Position numbers and translations under genes: made by a program
From: Patescibacteria group bacterium
GTDB lineage: Bacteria; Patescibacteria; Dojkabacteria; J137
Direction of reading: 5' to 3'
NCBI GenBank assembly: GCA_963169855.1
Contig: CAUJCN010000002.1
Location: forward strand, 1 to 64,000
Length of the DNA: 64,000 bases
The notes under the pieces: generated by a model
The model's input: only the letters and a program-made list of their open reading frames with translations
Database searches by the model: none
What the model was told of the DNA's origin: nothing
Part shown: positions 18,164 through 26,167 of the stretch, piece by piece
Position numbering within the stretch: the stretch's first letter is position 1
How the letters are laid out: every line of letters starts with the position of its first letter

Positions 18164-18885
18164 ACACAAATTTAAACAAACAAGACAAGATTAATTACAA
18201 AGAATCTGAGGAGAAAGAAAAGAAGTGGTATCAAAGAATTACACTGCCTATGTTTGTTATGGCAACTATTACCGCAATAATAGTAATGCTTGCACTTGCA
18301 ATTGTTTACTCTGGTGTGAACAGTCTAAGACCAACACAAATCGCAGAAGGGATAGAAGAAATTAGACTTGAGTCTGCAAATGGTCAGATAGTAATGCAGT
18401 ATAAACTTTACGATAATAACGGTCGTAAAGTGTTACTAATTGTCGCAAATAATATAAGTGATACAATTTCTTTAAGAAATTTAGTCAATGGAATTGTGTA
18501 TTCAAAAGGCTTGACTTTAAATGATGTAGATATCGTTTTAAAAGATTTAGATGAAGATTCATCCTTATCACCGGAAGCTTATTTTGCTCAAATTGAGAAT
18601 GAAGTTGATCCTTTAAACCCATTATTTCAAAGCGATAATAATGAATTCTATCAGGGAGAAGAAACGATTGATCCAATAGATTTTAGATTATACATTCTAG
18701 CAACGAGGTACGAAGACTCTAGATTTAGAGTTGTTCAGCTTGATGAAAATACATTTAGGATTGAGCTGAAAGAAGATTTTACTGAGGAGCGCTTTAGAAA
18801 TGAGTTCTTAAAAAACTTTCTAAATACTGATGGAATAACATTTATCTTTGTTGATCAGAACTCAATCAGGGAAGAAACTCCGTAA
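18160..18885 (+). CDS. Single-TM membrane protein paired with the hydrolase
   Basis: 241 residues, family not recognised. Seen: a charged cytoplasmic N-terminus (about 1-26), one TM helix (FVMATITAIIVMLALAIVY, about 30-50), then an acidic external domain with two similar beta-rich halves. The start overlaps the stop of the 1713-residue hydrolase (ATGA), so translation is probably coupled and the products may act together at the envelope. A LytR/LppC-type assignment was considered but no motif supports it. Confidence 0.75.
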   Translation: MNTNLNKQDKINYKESEEKEKKWYQRITLPMFVMATITAIIVMLALAIVYSGVNSLRPTQIAEGIEEIRLESANGQIVMQYKLYDNNGRKVLLIVANNISDTISLRNLVNGIVYSKGLTLNDVDIVLKDLDEDSSLSPEAYFAQIENEVDPLNPLFQSDNNEFYQGEETIDPIDFRLYILATRYEDSRFRVVQLDENTFRIELKEDFTEERFRNEFLKNFLNTDGITFIFVDQNSIREETP

Positions 18886-19469
18886 TCACTTTTTAGAAAT
18901 ATATGGATTTCCTTTAATGCAAAATCTTAACTCCATTTCTTTGGATTTTGATATGCCAACTCTTGTTGAAGAAATCACTTCTTTTTCTAAATTCTCTGGA
19001 AGTTCAGCAATAAACACTTCGGAATCAGAACTTGTAAGATCTATTCCATCTTGAAGTTTGGTTATATCCATAGCCTTGCATAGCTTGCCTGGTCCAGTTG
19101 TGAGATCTTTGAGATTAGTTTTATCTCTGTGTTTCTGCATTATTTCTATTCCAGTTAAAGGTTGCAGTGCACGAATTAAAACGCTTCCACCTACTCCCTT
19201 TCCTTGGCAAACTGCATCAATACAATGTTGGCTATGAATTGTATGAACATATGAGTGTCCCCCTTCTAGAAAAAGTGATTATTGCTTTTAGTTTTTCCTC
19301 TAAATGCATGTGCAGCATGATCATCCATTGCAAGATAAGCTTCTGTTTCAACTATGATTCCGCTGATAATCTGATTATTGAACTTTCGGACTAAAACTTT
19401 ACCTAAAAGGTCTTTTGCAACAGTCTCTGGGTTGCGTTTATAAAATTCTCTAAGAAGAATATTATCCAT
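18886..19469 (-). pseudogene. mpg: 3-methyladenine DNA glycosylase (AAG/MPG family), frameshifted
   Basis: Base-excision repair enzyme removing alkylated purines. The N-terminal part (19469 to 19266) reads KDLLGKVLVRKF...IVETEAYLAMDDHAAHAFRGKTK, holding the active-site VETEAY; the C-terminal part, in another frame, reads GHSYVHTIHSQ...GVGGSVLIRALQPLTG...TTGPGKLCKAM, also typical. Restoring one T in a five-T run (A-run at 19270-19274 on the plus strand) joins them as SNNHFFLEGGHSYV. Full length would be about 194 residues, normal for the family. Either a true recent pseudogene or a homopolymer error. The start overlaps the ychF end by 8 nt. Confidence 0.88.
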
Positions 19470-20532
19470 GCCTGAAGACTACTATATCTCCATCTTTAAC
19501 TACATAGTCCTTACCTTCTAGTCGTACTTTTCCTACATTCTTGCAATTGTTCCAACCTCCAATGTCTAGGTAGTCTTGAAAATAGCACACATCGCAAGCA
19601 ATGAATTTTTTTAAGAAATCTGTATGGATTGCAGTTCCAGCCAAAGGTGCTTTCCATCCTTTCTCAATTGTCCAAGCTCTAACCTCTTCTGGTCCTTCGG
19701 TAAAGTATGAAATCAATCCAAGAAGATCATAAGCTGCTCTAGTTAATCTTTCTAAACCTGTTTCTTGTAAACCAAGTTCATCCATGAACATTTTCCTGTC
19801 AGCTTCGTTCATTGTTGCTAAATCGTATTCTGTTTTAATATCCATTGTAATGTAGTTCTGATTCTCTAAGATTTCTTTTAGAGGTTCCATGTCTGCATCT
19901 TTTGTTGCATTCACAAGGAAAATTACTGGTTTATCAGTTATCAAGAATAATCCTTTTCTTTCTTTCGCAGCATCTTCGTCTTCAGGTAATGGGAAATCTT
20001 TAGCTAATTTACCTTCTTCTAAATGTTTGCTTAATTCAGTCAAATGTTCCGATAGTGCTCCTAACACTTTATCGAACTTTGCTTTACTTCCAATTCCAGC
20101 TTGTCTGTTAGCAACTGTCTCCATGTCTTTCAAAATTAATTCAGTATTGATTAATTCGATATCTCTTGTAGGATTTACAGAATTTTCTACATGTGTGATG
20201 TTTGAATTATCGAAAGCTCTGATTACCTGAACAATAGCGTCAACTTCTTTGATATGACTTAAGAATTTGTTTCCCAATCCAGCACCGCTAGCAGCTCCTT
20301 TAACAAGCCCAGCAATGTCTACAAACTCTATTACAGCAGGTGTAGTTCGAGCTGGTTTTGCAATATTTGCAATGTCGAACAGTCTTTTATCTGCAACAGC
20401 AACAATCCCAACATTAGGATCAATTGTACAGAAAGGATAGTTTTCTGCAGGTACACTTTGCTTAGTTAAAGCATTAAATAATGTTGATTTTCCCACGTTC
20501 GGCAAGCCAACAATTCCAAGTTTTAAATTCAT
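19462..20532 (-). CDS. ychF: Redox-regulated ATPase YchF (Obg-family)
   Basis: A universal ribosome-associated P-loop NTPase that prefers ATP. 356 residues, usual length. Seen: G1 GLPNVGKSTLFNALT at about 9-23, the G2-region NYPFCTIDPNVGIV, G3 DIAGLVKGAASGAGLGNKFL, the atypical G4 (VNATKD rather than NKxD, explaining ATP preference), and a C-terminal TGS domain ending VRLEGKDYVVKDGDIVVFRHG. Its end overlaps the start of the glycosylase gene. TATAAT about 25 nt upstream is the likely promoter. Confidence 0.97.
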   Translation of the reverse strand: MNLKLGIVGLPNVGKSTLFNALTKQSVPAENYPFCTIDPNVGIVAVADKRLFDIANIAKPARTTPAVIEFVDIAGLVKGAASGAGLGNKFLSHIKEVDAIVQVIRAFDNSNITHVENSVNPTRDIELINTELILKDMETVANRQAGIGSKAKFDKVLGALSEHLTELSKHLEEGKLAKDFPLPEDEDAAKERKGLFLITDKPVIFLVNATKDADMEPLKEILENQNYITMDIKTEYDLATMNEADRKMFMDELGLQETGLERLTRAAYDLLGLISYFTEGPEEVRAWTIEKGWKAPLAGTAIHTDFLKKFIACDVCYFQDYLDIGGWNNCKNVGKVRLEGKDYVVKDGDIVVFRHG

Positions 20533-20589
20533 AAGATCGTATTAATAACAAAGCATTATAGCACTTATGGATAAGATGAAATTGGGAAT

Positions 20590-20997
20590 CTAGTTAGAAA
20601 CTCTGTTAACCAAGATATCGAGAACTTCAGTATTTCCATCTAATTTTGACTGTATGGTAACAAGCTGACTTCCTGGTTCTAAATCTATGATGGTTGTGTA
20701 GACATTATTCCTACTAGAAGTGAATTCTTCGTTATTGACTAAAACTTCATCTCCGTTAGTTCTAAATTGTACTGTAATAGATTCCGAAGAAGTTTCGAAC
20801 TGATTTGTTTCTGGAGTAAGGAGCTCAATAAAAAGCTCTTGAGAATTTTGATTAGTAGTTTGAGTTGTATCTTCAACAGAATTTGTAACTTCTTTGTTAT
20901 TAGCAAATGCATGAGCAAGAGCAAAAATGTTCAAGAAAACTAGAACTATCAAAGTTATGTAAATTGTCCTTCTTTGAGAAGTTGTAAAAGAATCCAT
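20590..20997 (-). CDS. Anchored protein with Ig-like (glucodextranase-B-type) domain
   Basis: 135 residues. Seen: TM or signal anchor at about 10-32 (RRTIYITLIVLVFLNIFALAHAFA), a polar N/T/Q linker, then a beta-sandwich-like domain starting IELLTPETNQFETSSESITVQF and ending LVTIQSKLDGNTEVLDILVNR, the strand pattern of small Ig-like glucodextranase-B or Gmad domains. Predicted outside the membrane. TAAACT 6 nt before the ATG points to a leaderless mRNA. Function unknown. Confidence 0.7.
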   Translation of the reverse strand: MDSFTTSQRRTIYITLIVLVFLNIFALAHAFANNKEVTNSVEDTTQTTNQNSQELFIELLTPETNQFETSSESITVQFRTNGDEVLVNNEEFTSSRNNVYTTIIDLEPGSQLVTIQSKLDGNTEVLDILVNRVSN

Positions 20998-21003
20998 GAA
21001 TAA

Positions 21004-21009
21004 AGTTTA
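21004..21009 (-). promoter_or_regulatory. -10-like box of a leaderless start
   Basis: TAAACT on the minus strand, 6 nt from the ATG at 20997. Confidence 0.35.
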
Positions 21010-21035
21010 CAACTTTACTCAATATGTTCCAAGTA

Positions 21036-21527
21036 TTAGTTCTTGTAAATGATTTCTTCTATAGGAAGATCCTTTGGATAATCAAAGTTTCCTTCAGGCA
21101 GTTGATAATCTGGTTGAACATAAGCCAAAGTAATTCGAGGCTTAAATTCGTATCTTCTGAAAGGATCTTGATCAAAAACATTAAAACTTTTTGCGATTGA
21201 TGCTAGAGAACCATCTTCGTCTATAACTTCTACCATTAATACTTTGTACATTCCTTGAAAACCAGTTTTCACAAAAAGCCTACCTAATTTGATTGTTTTG
21301 ACATCTAAGGAGTCAAGCCTTGTTTTCATTGAATCTCTGTTAATGTGATCGTCTAAAAGTCCAAAAACAAAAGTCAAATGTAACTTGTCTGTTACGTTTC
21401 CGTTAATTCTTGGAACGGTATCAGATTTGTAAAAGTCCGATGGTTTACATACTTGATTTACTAATTCAGTGAATTTTGATGCAGTATCTTTTTCAATAAC
21501 TGCCACAACATGTCCTTCGTTTCCCAT
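21036..21527 (-). CDS. 2H phosphoesterase-fold protein with lost second histidine
   Basis: 163 residues resembling the 2H (LigT / 2'-5' RNA ligase, cyclic phosphodiesterase) fold. Seen: the first motif KLHLTFVFG with His50, and the second motif FKPRITLAYV, where the expected catalytic His of HxT is Arg131. With one of the two catalytic histidines missing, classic phosphoesterase chemistry is unlikely; it could bind nucleotides or RNA. TATAAT about 29 nt upstream is a likely promoter. Fold call is from motif spacing only. Confidence 0.6.
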   Translation of the reverse strand: MGNEGHVVAVIEKDTASKFTELVNQVCKPSDFYKSDTVPRINGNVTDKLHLTFVFGLLDDHINRDSMKTRLDSLDVKTIKLGRLFVKTGFQGMYKVLMVEVIDEDGSLASIAKSFNVFDQDPFRRYEFKPRITLAYVQPDYQLPEGNFDYPKDLPIEEIIYKN

Positions 21528-21634
21528 AGTTGAAATTTAATATTTACAACTTATTATACGCCAGAATCGCTAAGTGCAGGAATAAAATTTTGTATTGGTA
21601 TATAATATTATGGTAATAAATGTGCATTTAAGTC

Positions 21635-22141
21635 ATGAATCAAGATTATCCATACAGATACGGTGCGATAGGAGTAATTGTTAATAACCAGGGAAAATTT
21701 CTTGTAGTAAATGTACTTGGTTATAAGCCAGGAGATTTTGATTTTGTTGGTGGTGGAAGAGAAGGCAGTGAAACTCCAGAAGAAAACCTCTACAGAGAAA
21801 TTTATGAAGAATTAGGATTGTCACCAAACAATTTTAGATTGATTGGCCAAAGCAATCACAAGCTTTCGTTTGATTTCAAAGGCGGGTTTAGAGAATTCGA
21901 TACTCCGAGTGGTAAAGTTAAGTATAAAGGACAAATTAAGGATGCATTTGTACTTGAATTTGTAGGTAACGAAATGGATATAAAGCCAGCTGTTGATCAG
22001 GTAAGAGAATATAAATGGATTGATGCTAGCGAACTAAAAACTCATTTGAACTTTAGGGGGCAATTTGAAGATGCGATTACAATAATTCAAGATGTTATTC
22101 CTGAGTACCTGAAAGAAGGTGATGAAATAAAGTTTATTTGA
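21635..22141 (+). CDS. Nudix hydrolase
   Basis: 168 residues hydrolysing a nucleoside diphosphate linked to another moiety, with Mg. Seen: a full Nudix box from Gly40 (GGREGSETPEENLYREIYEE, then LGL) with Glu46, Arg54, Glu55, Glu58 and Glu59 in place; the N-terminal YRYGAIGVIVNNQGKFLVV strand pair; and a helical end. Substrate cannot be told. Stand-alone gene upstream of the pyrophosphatase; a TATAAT lies about 30 nt before the ATG. Confidence 0.93.
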   Translation: MNQDYPYRYGAIGVIVNNQGKFLVVNVLGYKPGDFDFVGGGREGSETPEENLYREIYEELGLSPNNFRLIGQSNHKLSFDFKGGFREFDTPSGKVKYKGQIKDAFVLEFVGNEMDIKPAVDQVREYKWIDASELKTHLNFRGQFEDAITIIQDVIPEYLKEGDEIKFI

Positions 22142-22259
22142 TAAAATCATGTAAAAGCCAGAAGTTTAAAGCTAAATGGCACGATATTTTCAAGTATCTC
22201 GAAGAATGAAATTTGTATTTTAATCTTTGAATCTTTATATTTTTAATTTTTTAGTAATT

Positions 22260-22970
22260 ATGGCAAATCTACCAATAACTCCATCTTCATACATGCCTAA
22301 CTTGTTACACATTGTTCCACCATACACTGGCGAAGAACGAACTGTAGTTAATGCGATTGTGGAAGTAAACTCAAACTCAATTAACAAATACGAAATAATT
22401 ACAGAAACAGGTCATCTTAAATTAGATAGAGTTGGATATTCAAGTCTAGCGTATCCTTTTACTTACGGTGCAATTCCTAGAACCTGGGATTTGGACGGAG
22501 ATCCTTTAGATGTGGTTATTGTAAATGTAGCAGAGCCTTTGATCCCTGGATCACTTGTTGAAGCAAGAATTATTGGAGTTATGAAATTCGTTGATGGAGG
22601 AGAAGTTGATGATAAAGTTATTGCAGTTTTAAACGATGATAAAAGAGTCGATCATATCAAAACTATTGCTGACTTAGGCGAATACTGGGTAAAGGAAGCA
22701 ACCTACTACTGGGAACATTACAAAGATTTAAAGAAACCAGGCACTGGGAAAGTGGAAGGATTCTTCGATTTAGAAGTAGCTCAACAGGTTATTAACGAAT
22801 GTGCAGATAGATATGTAGAAGATTTTCTACCAAAGCTAGATGCTGATAGCTCATGCGCTTGTGGCTGTGAAGGATGCGAAGATTGCGATTGCGAAAATTG
22901 CCAGGAAGATCAAGAAGGACATTGTCATTGCGACTGTGAAGCTTGTGCATCTCAACATGTAGCTCACTAA
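22260..22970 (+). CDS. ppa: Inorganic pyrophosphatase with Cys/His-rich C-terminal tail
   Basis: A family I soluble pyrophosphatase that hydrolyses PPi to two phosphates in the cytoplasm. 236 residues from ATG 22260, chosen because the family start (MANLPITPSSYM) follows and the longer frame from 22227 adds only an odd hydrophobic stub. Seen: TYGAIPRTWDLDGDPLDVV with the metal ligands Asp79, Asp81 and Asp84, and KDLKKPGTGKVEGF. Odd: after residue about 197 a tail of roughly 39 residues carries 11 Cys and 4 His in CxC and CxxC spacing (SCACGCEGCEDCDCENC...GHCHCDCEAC), like a metallothionein or metal-binding tail. No frameshift is involved; a terminator follows at once. Confidence 0.93.
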   Translation: MANLPITPSSYMPNLLHIVPPYTGEERTVVNAIVEVNSNSINKYEIITETGHLKLDRVGYSSLAYPFTYGAIPRTWDLDGDPLDVVIVNVAEPLIPGSLVEARIIGVMKFVDGGEVDDKVIAVLNDDKRVDHIKTIADLGEYWVKEATYYWEHYKDLKKPGTGKVEGFFDLEVAQQVINECADRYVEDFLPKLDADSSCACGCEGCEDCDCENCQEDQEGHCHCDCEACASQHVAH

Positions 22971-22990
22971 TAAAAATCTGCTAGAATGTG

Positions 22991-23020
22991 AACCGAGGAT
23001 TCAAAAGATCTTCGGTTTTT
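22991..23020 (+). terminator. Intrinsic terminator after ppa
   Basis: A 10-bp stem AACCGAGGAT/ATCTTCGGTT (one G-T pair) with a 7-nt loop, followed by TTTATTTG. It ends the pyrophosphatase transcript and shows that the next gene cannot start at 22988, so the start at 23039 was chosen. Confidence 0.85.
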
Positions 23021-23038
23021 ATTTGTTACTTTCTCAGC

Positions 23039-23584
23039 ATGATAGTTCCTATTAACGAAGTTTTAGAAAATAATTGGCTTACTGGCAGAGACATTGGTAA
23101 TGGAGATGGACTAGTAGAACCAGAAGGAGCGGCGATTGATGTAAGGTTAGGAGAGATTTGGGAAATGGATCCAAATTCGGAGGCTTTTTTAGGCAAAACA
23201 ACTAGAAAAACTAGAGAATATAAAAAAGTTGCAGAATACGATCCTGCACAAGAAGACAACTGGTTTACACTTGAACCAAATAAATACTATCAATTCAAGA
23301 CAGTAGAAACTATGGATGTGCCACAAACTATTGTGGCTAGATTCGTTGCAAGATACAATGTACTGGCTAATGGAATAATGGTTTTAGGTTACAAAGCAGA
23401 TCCTGGTTACCAAGGGCCATTCGTTGTTCCAATTATCAATCTTTCTGGAGTACCATTTAAAATGGAGCTAGGATGCAGATTTGCTCAATTTGAATTCCAT
23501 AGAGTTGATGGTGATGGAGTTATGTATAGAGGTCAATGGAAAGGAGGCAGAGTTTACACTAAAGAAGAAGAGGTTCAAGTTTAA
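23039..23584 (+). CDS. dCTP deaminase/dUTPase-fold protein, catalytic Glu missing
   Basis: 181 residues from ATG 23039, because a terminator occupies 22991-23020. The fold is that of the Dcd/dUTPase family: GAAIDVRLGEIWEM near the start, ARFVARYNVLANGIMV, then KADPGYQGPFVVPIINLSG and a CRFAQFEFHRV strand. Compared with dCTP deaminases (DPGWxGxxxLEF), the glutamate that activates water is replaced (VVPIIN), and the SSLxR motif is also altered. Deaminase activity is therefore doubtful; nucleotide binding is possible. The family normally supplies dUMP or dUTP for thymidylate synthesis. Confidence 0.7.
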   Translation: MIVPINEVLENNWLTGRDIGNGDGLVEPEGAAIDVRLGEIWEMDPNSEAFLGKTTRKTREYKKVAEYDPAQEDNWFTLEPNKYYQFKTVETMDVPQTIVARFVARYNVLANGIMVLGYKADPGYQGPFVVPIINLSGVPFKMELGCRFAQFEFHRVDGDGVMYRGQWKGGRVYTKEEEVQV

Positions 23585-23599
23585 AATTCCCCTATAGTA

Positions 23600-23627
23600 T
23601 TGCAATCGTATACAAAAGTGCTACAAT
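23600..23627 (+). promoter_or_regulatory. Promoter of the 31-codon ORF
   Basis: TTGCAA (23600-23605), 16-nt spacer, TACAAT (23622-23627), and an ATG 6 nt later. One of the cleanest promoter pairs in the window; predicts a leaderless or nearly leaderless transcript. Confidence 0.55.
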
Positions 23628-23633
23628 AACTGC

Positions 23634-23729
23634 ATGAAAAATAATTTAAAGCTGACAAACTCATGGTCAAAGCATTCAACAAGAATGTTTAGATATCTAC
23701 ACCTTGTAGAGCCAGGAGCTGTAAGTTAG
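23634..23729 (+). CDS. Candidate 31-residue leaderless peptide
   Basis: A short ORF starting MKNNLKLTNSWSK and ending in VEPGAVS, with a TAG stop at 23727-23729. It has its own promoter six bases upstream and an intrinsic terminator 25 nt downstream, so it forms a complete transcription unit of about 150 nt. Composition is basic with aromatic residues and no signal or TM. It is either a real small protein, an attenuator-type leader for the operon at 23883, or a small RNA with a chance ORF. No family recognised. Confidence 0.45.
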   Translation: MKNNLKLTNSWSKHSTRMFRYLHLVEPGAVS

Positions 23730-23751
23730 TTAGCAAATATTTTTCAACTAA

Positions 23752-23779
23752 AAGACCTCCTGGAAAGGAGGTTTTTTTA
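23752..23779 (+). terminator. Intrinsic terminator after the 31-codon ORF
   Basis: Stem ACCTCC/GGAGGT with a TGGAAA loop and a run of seven T. It lies between the small ORF and the operon at 23883, so it is an end point or an attenuator. Confidence 0.85.
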
Positions 23780-23789
23780 TACCTTATTT

Positions 23790-23854
23790 TTATTCCTGAA
23801 ATGAATTCAGGATTATAAGGATTTTACTTATTCCCGTAACACGTACGGGATTAT
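23790..23854 (+). repeat. Twin 7-bp hairpins with shared flanks
   Basis: Two hairpins, TCCTGAA/TTCAGGA (23794-23812) and TCCCGTA/TACGGGA (23832-23850), each with a 5-nt loop and each flanked by TTAT on both sides. Stem bases differ between copies but pairing is kept. They lie upstream of the operon at 23883, perhaps as a regulatory or RNA-binding element. Confidence 0.6.
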
Positions 23855-23882
23855 GTAGAAGTTTATTTTTTATTATTATTTT

Positions 23883-25046
23883 ATGAGCAAAGCTCAACAA
23901 GAAATACAATCTGTATTCGGTGCTATTCCGGTTGCAGAAGCTTTGGCGAACCCAACATTGGTTCTCGCCGACGGATCAAGTTCGTCTCCGAATTTGCGTT
24001 CGTTAGAAATGGTGTTAACAGCAATATTCGTTAGCAGATACACCGGTGAGGTTGTAACAAATTTCTATCATGGTTCTTCTTTTAGAGAAACTGCTGACAA
24101 TACTTGTCTGTGGTTGAGAAAGATGGGCTTCAAGTTAGACAGAGGTTTGTTAGAGCTTCACTTTAATAGATACTTTGGTGATCCGCAGTTGCGTATAGAC
24201 AACATTGCTCAGAAAATGAGAAGTAAAGGCAAAAGTGAAGAAAGCATCCAAAGGAGAATTGATTCGTTTGTATGCAATTTGCCAGTTTCTGTCTTTTCAA
24301 AAGATGGAAAAAGTCTGGTCGATCTTATTCAGACCACTAGAGAAGAAACAACAGAATTTATTTCAAATCAATTGGATTTGCAGAAACAAGGGAGTTTTAT
24401 TGTAGAGAAAGCATCTGAGATGTTCGGATCAATAACTCCAAATGATGTAATTAGTAATACTGATTCTGAATTTCTAGCAAGATATCCTGTAATGAAAATC
24501 TGCTGCCCAGAGTGCTCGTTAAGTAATGAAGATGAGCCCATCGAGCACGGAGTTTCTGCAGATGGACAAATCTTTCAAAGTGTTGGAGGTGTTTCAACAA
24601 ATGGGAAAATTGCTCAGAACTGTTCGTTTATAAAGAACTTAAATGAGTTCTTGTCGGGACAAACTGTTCTAGACCTTCCCGTAAGAGAGTTAATAAACAT
24701 GGGTTTCAAAATTAGTGGAAAATTAATCTATTTATTAGAAACATTCTTGTACAAAAACCCAAACATAACTCAAGCAGTAAGAGCGTACTCAAATCCAAAC
24801 GGAACTATTTCTAAAGCGGCGTCAACTTACGAAGGATTAACAATCCTAACTCCGCCTTTGTACATTTATGTTTGCGATAACGGTGAGATGCGGGATGCAA
24901 ACATTTTTGAGTTGATGGAGTTTATTGCAGACGGAGAAGGATTGCTACTTCTCAAAGAATTTGTATCACAGATACCGTTAGTAGACGATGGTGTTAAAAG
25001 AGTTTTAGACATTTCTAGTAAACAGATTTTAGTAACTGAATTATGA
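23883..25046 (+). CDS. Unknown protein, first gene of the GT4/PIG-L operon
   Basis: 387 residues; no family recognised. Seen: a soluble protein without signal peptide; a conserved-looking block NFYHGSSFRETADNTCLWLR near 60-80; basic helical stretches; a cysteine cluster CCPECS near residue 206 and a further Cys at about 242 that could bind zinc; and NGTISKAAS near 305. I considered a class I aminoacyl-ligase relation because of the HGSSFRETADN block plus ISKAAS, but spacing and context are unconvincing. The stop overlaps the start of the glycosyltransferase (ATGA), so the three proteins are probably made together. Confidence 0.8.
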   Translation: MSKAQQEIQSVFGAIPVAEALANPTLVLADGSSSSPNLRSLEMVLTAIFVSRYTGEVVTNFYHGSSFRETADNTCLWLRKMGFKLDRGLLELHFNRYFGDPQLRIDNIAQKMRSKGKSEESIQRRIDSFVCNLPVSVFSKDGKSLVDLIQTTREETTEFISNQLDLQKQGSFIVEKASEMFGSITPNDVISNTDSEFLARYPVMKICCPECSLSNEDEPIEHGVSADGQIFQSVGGVSTNGKIAQNCSFIKNLNEFLSGQTVLDLPVRELINMGFKISGKLIYLLETFLYKNPNITQAVRAYSNPNGTISKAASTYEGLTILTPPLYIYVCDNGEMRDANIFELMEFIADGEGLLLLKEFVSQIPLVDDGVKRVLDISSKQILVTEL

Positions 25047-26167
25047 AAATATTAAACATACACGATTATCCACCAACAGAAGGTGGTGGAGTTGAAGTTA
25101 ATGTAAGCCGAGTTGGGTCTGCATTGGTTCAAAAAGGAATTCAGTACAGAATTCTAACTAGTAGAAAAATTTCATCAGTTATTAAAAGTAATAGTTCGCA
25201 ATCTGAGTTTTCTAAAGATGGTGTTGAGATAAAAATCATAAATAGTTTAAGCGAGTTGAACGATGAAATTATTAATGCTGATATAGTTAATGTTCACTTA
25301 ACGTTTTCTTTAAGAACTTTAACAATGATGGCAATTGAATTATGTGCTCAACTTAATAAAAAAACTATTGTTTCTTTACGCACAACTTTCAAACATATAC
25401 CCTTCTCTGCTTTGGGTGGTTTAACATCTATAGAAAAAGAGTATCAGTTAAATAAGTTAACAAAGTTATTGTCACAAGATAACTTTGTTTTAGCTGCACC
25501 ATCGGTATATTTAAAAGAGACGCTTAGCTTCTTAGGATTGAACAAACAATTAAACGTGGTTCATAATGGAATCTCTATTGTAAACAATGCCACTAGTGAT
25601 AAAGAGTCTACGATATCAGTTGTCGATTTTACTTATATTGGTAATCTATCAGTTCTTAAAAACGTAGAAGGTTTATTAGAAGCATTTGCAAAACTGAACA
25701 AATTAATTCCGAATACAAAATTAAGACTTATTGGTAACGGAGAACTAATGAATGAAGTACTTCAAAAAATTGAATACTTTGAACTAGCAAGTTCCGTAGA
25801 AGTGCTTGGATATGTTGAAAATAGGTATATTTCTGATTACTTAAAAAGTACAAAAGTACTTATACATCCGTCGTTAACAGAAGCATGGTGTAACTCAGTT
25901 GCGGAAGCCCTATCTATAGGAATTCCTGTAATCGCTTCTGGAGTTGAAGGTCTTCGTGAATTGACACAGGAGGGTAGCTTTGCAGATCTAGTTATCCCAG
26001 GTGATACGGAATCTTTGTTTCTATCAATGAAAGAAATTCTGGAATCTAAAACAAAATACTTACATTTAAAATCTAAAGCAGACAAAGCAAAAGACTTTGT
26101 ATTGTCTAACTATACGATTGAGAATCAAGCGGATCAATTAATTAAACTTTACAAATCCTTATTATGA
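25043..26167 (+). CDS. Glycosyltransferase family 4
   Basis: 374 residues, GT-B fold, transferring a sugar from a nucleotide-sugar donor. Seen: an N-terminal GGGVEVNVSRVGSALVQKG glycine-rich acceptor loop, a C-domain start YIGNLSVLKNVEGLLEAFAKL, and the donor-site segment HPSLTEAWCNSVAEALSIGIPVIAS with the two glutamates of the ExxxxxxxE motif (EAWCNSVAE). It overlaps its neighbours on both sides by 4 nt. With the following PIG-L deacetylase it resembles GlcNAc-transfer-then-deacetylate pairs of mycothiol, bacillithiol or GPI-like pathways; the acceptor here is unknown. Confidence 0.88.
   Translation: MKILNIHDYPPTEGGGVEVNVSRVGSALVQKGIQYRILTSRKISSVIKSNSSQSEFSKDGVEIKIINSLSELNDEIINADIVNVHLTFSLRTLTMMAIELCAQLNKKTIVSLRTTFKHIPFSALGGLTSIEKEYQLNKLTKLLSQDNFVLAAPSVYLKETLSFLGLNKQLNVVHNGISIVNNATSDKESTISVVDFTYIGNLSVLKNVEGLLEAFAKLNKLIPNTKLRLIGNGELMNEVLQKIEYFELASSVEVLGYVENRYISDYLKSTKVLIHPSLTEAWCNSVAEALSIGIPVIASGVEGLRELTQEGSFADLVIPGDTESLFLSMKEILESKTKYLHLKSKADKAKDFVLSNYTIENQADQLIKLYKSLL

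Noticed and set aside
22227..22259. Longer N-terminus for the pyrophosphatase frame (hydrophobic MNLYIFNFLVI)
   Set aside because: Family start follows at 22260, the extension has no homologous look, and pyrophosphatases are cytoplasmic.
22988..23038. Longer start for the dCTP-deaminase-like gene
   Set aside because: A 10-bp terminator lies at 22991-23020, inside that extension.
23883..25046. Class I aminoacyl-ligase (HIGH/KMSKS-like) identity for the 387-residue protein
   Set aside because: HGSSFRETADN and ISKAAS are only vaguely similar, spacing is wrong and no further motifs support it.
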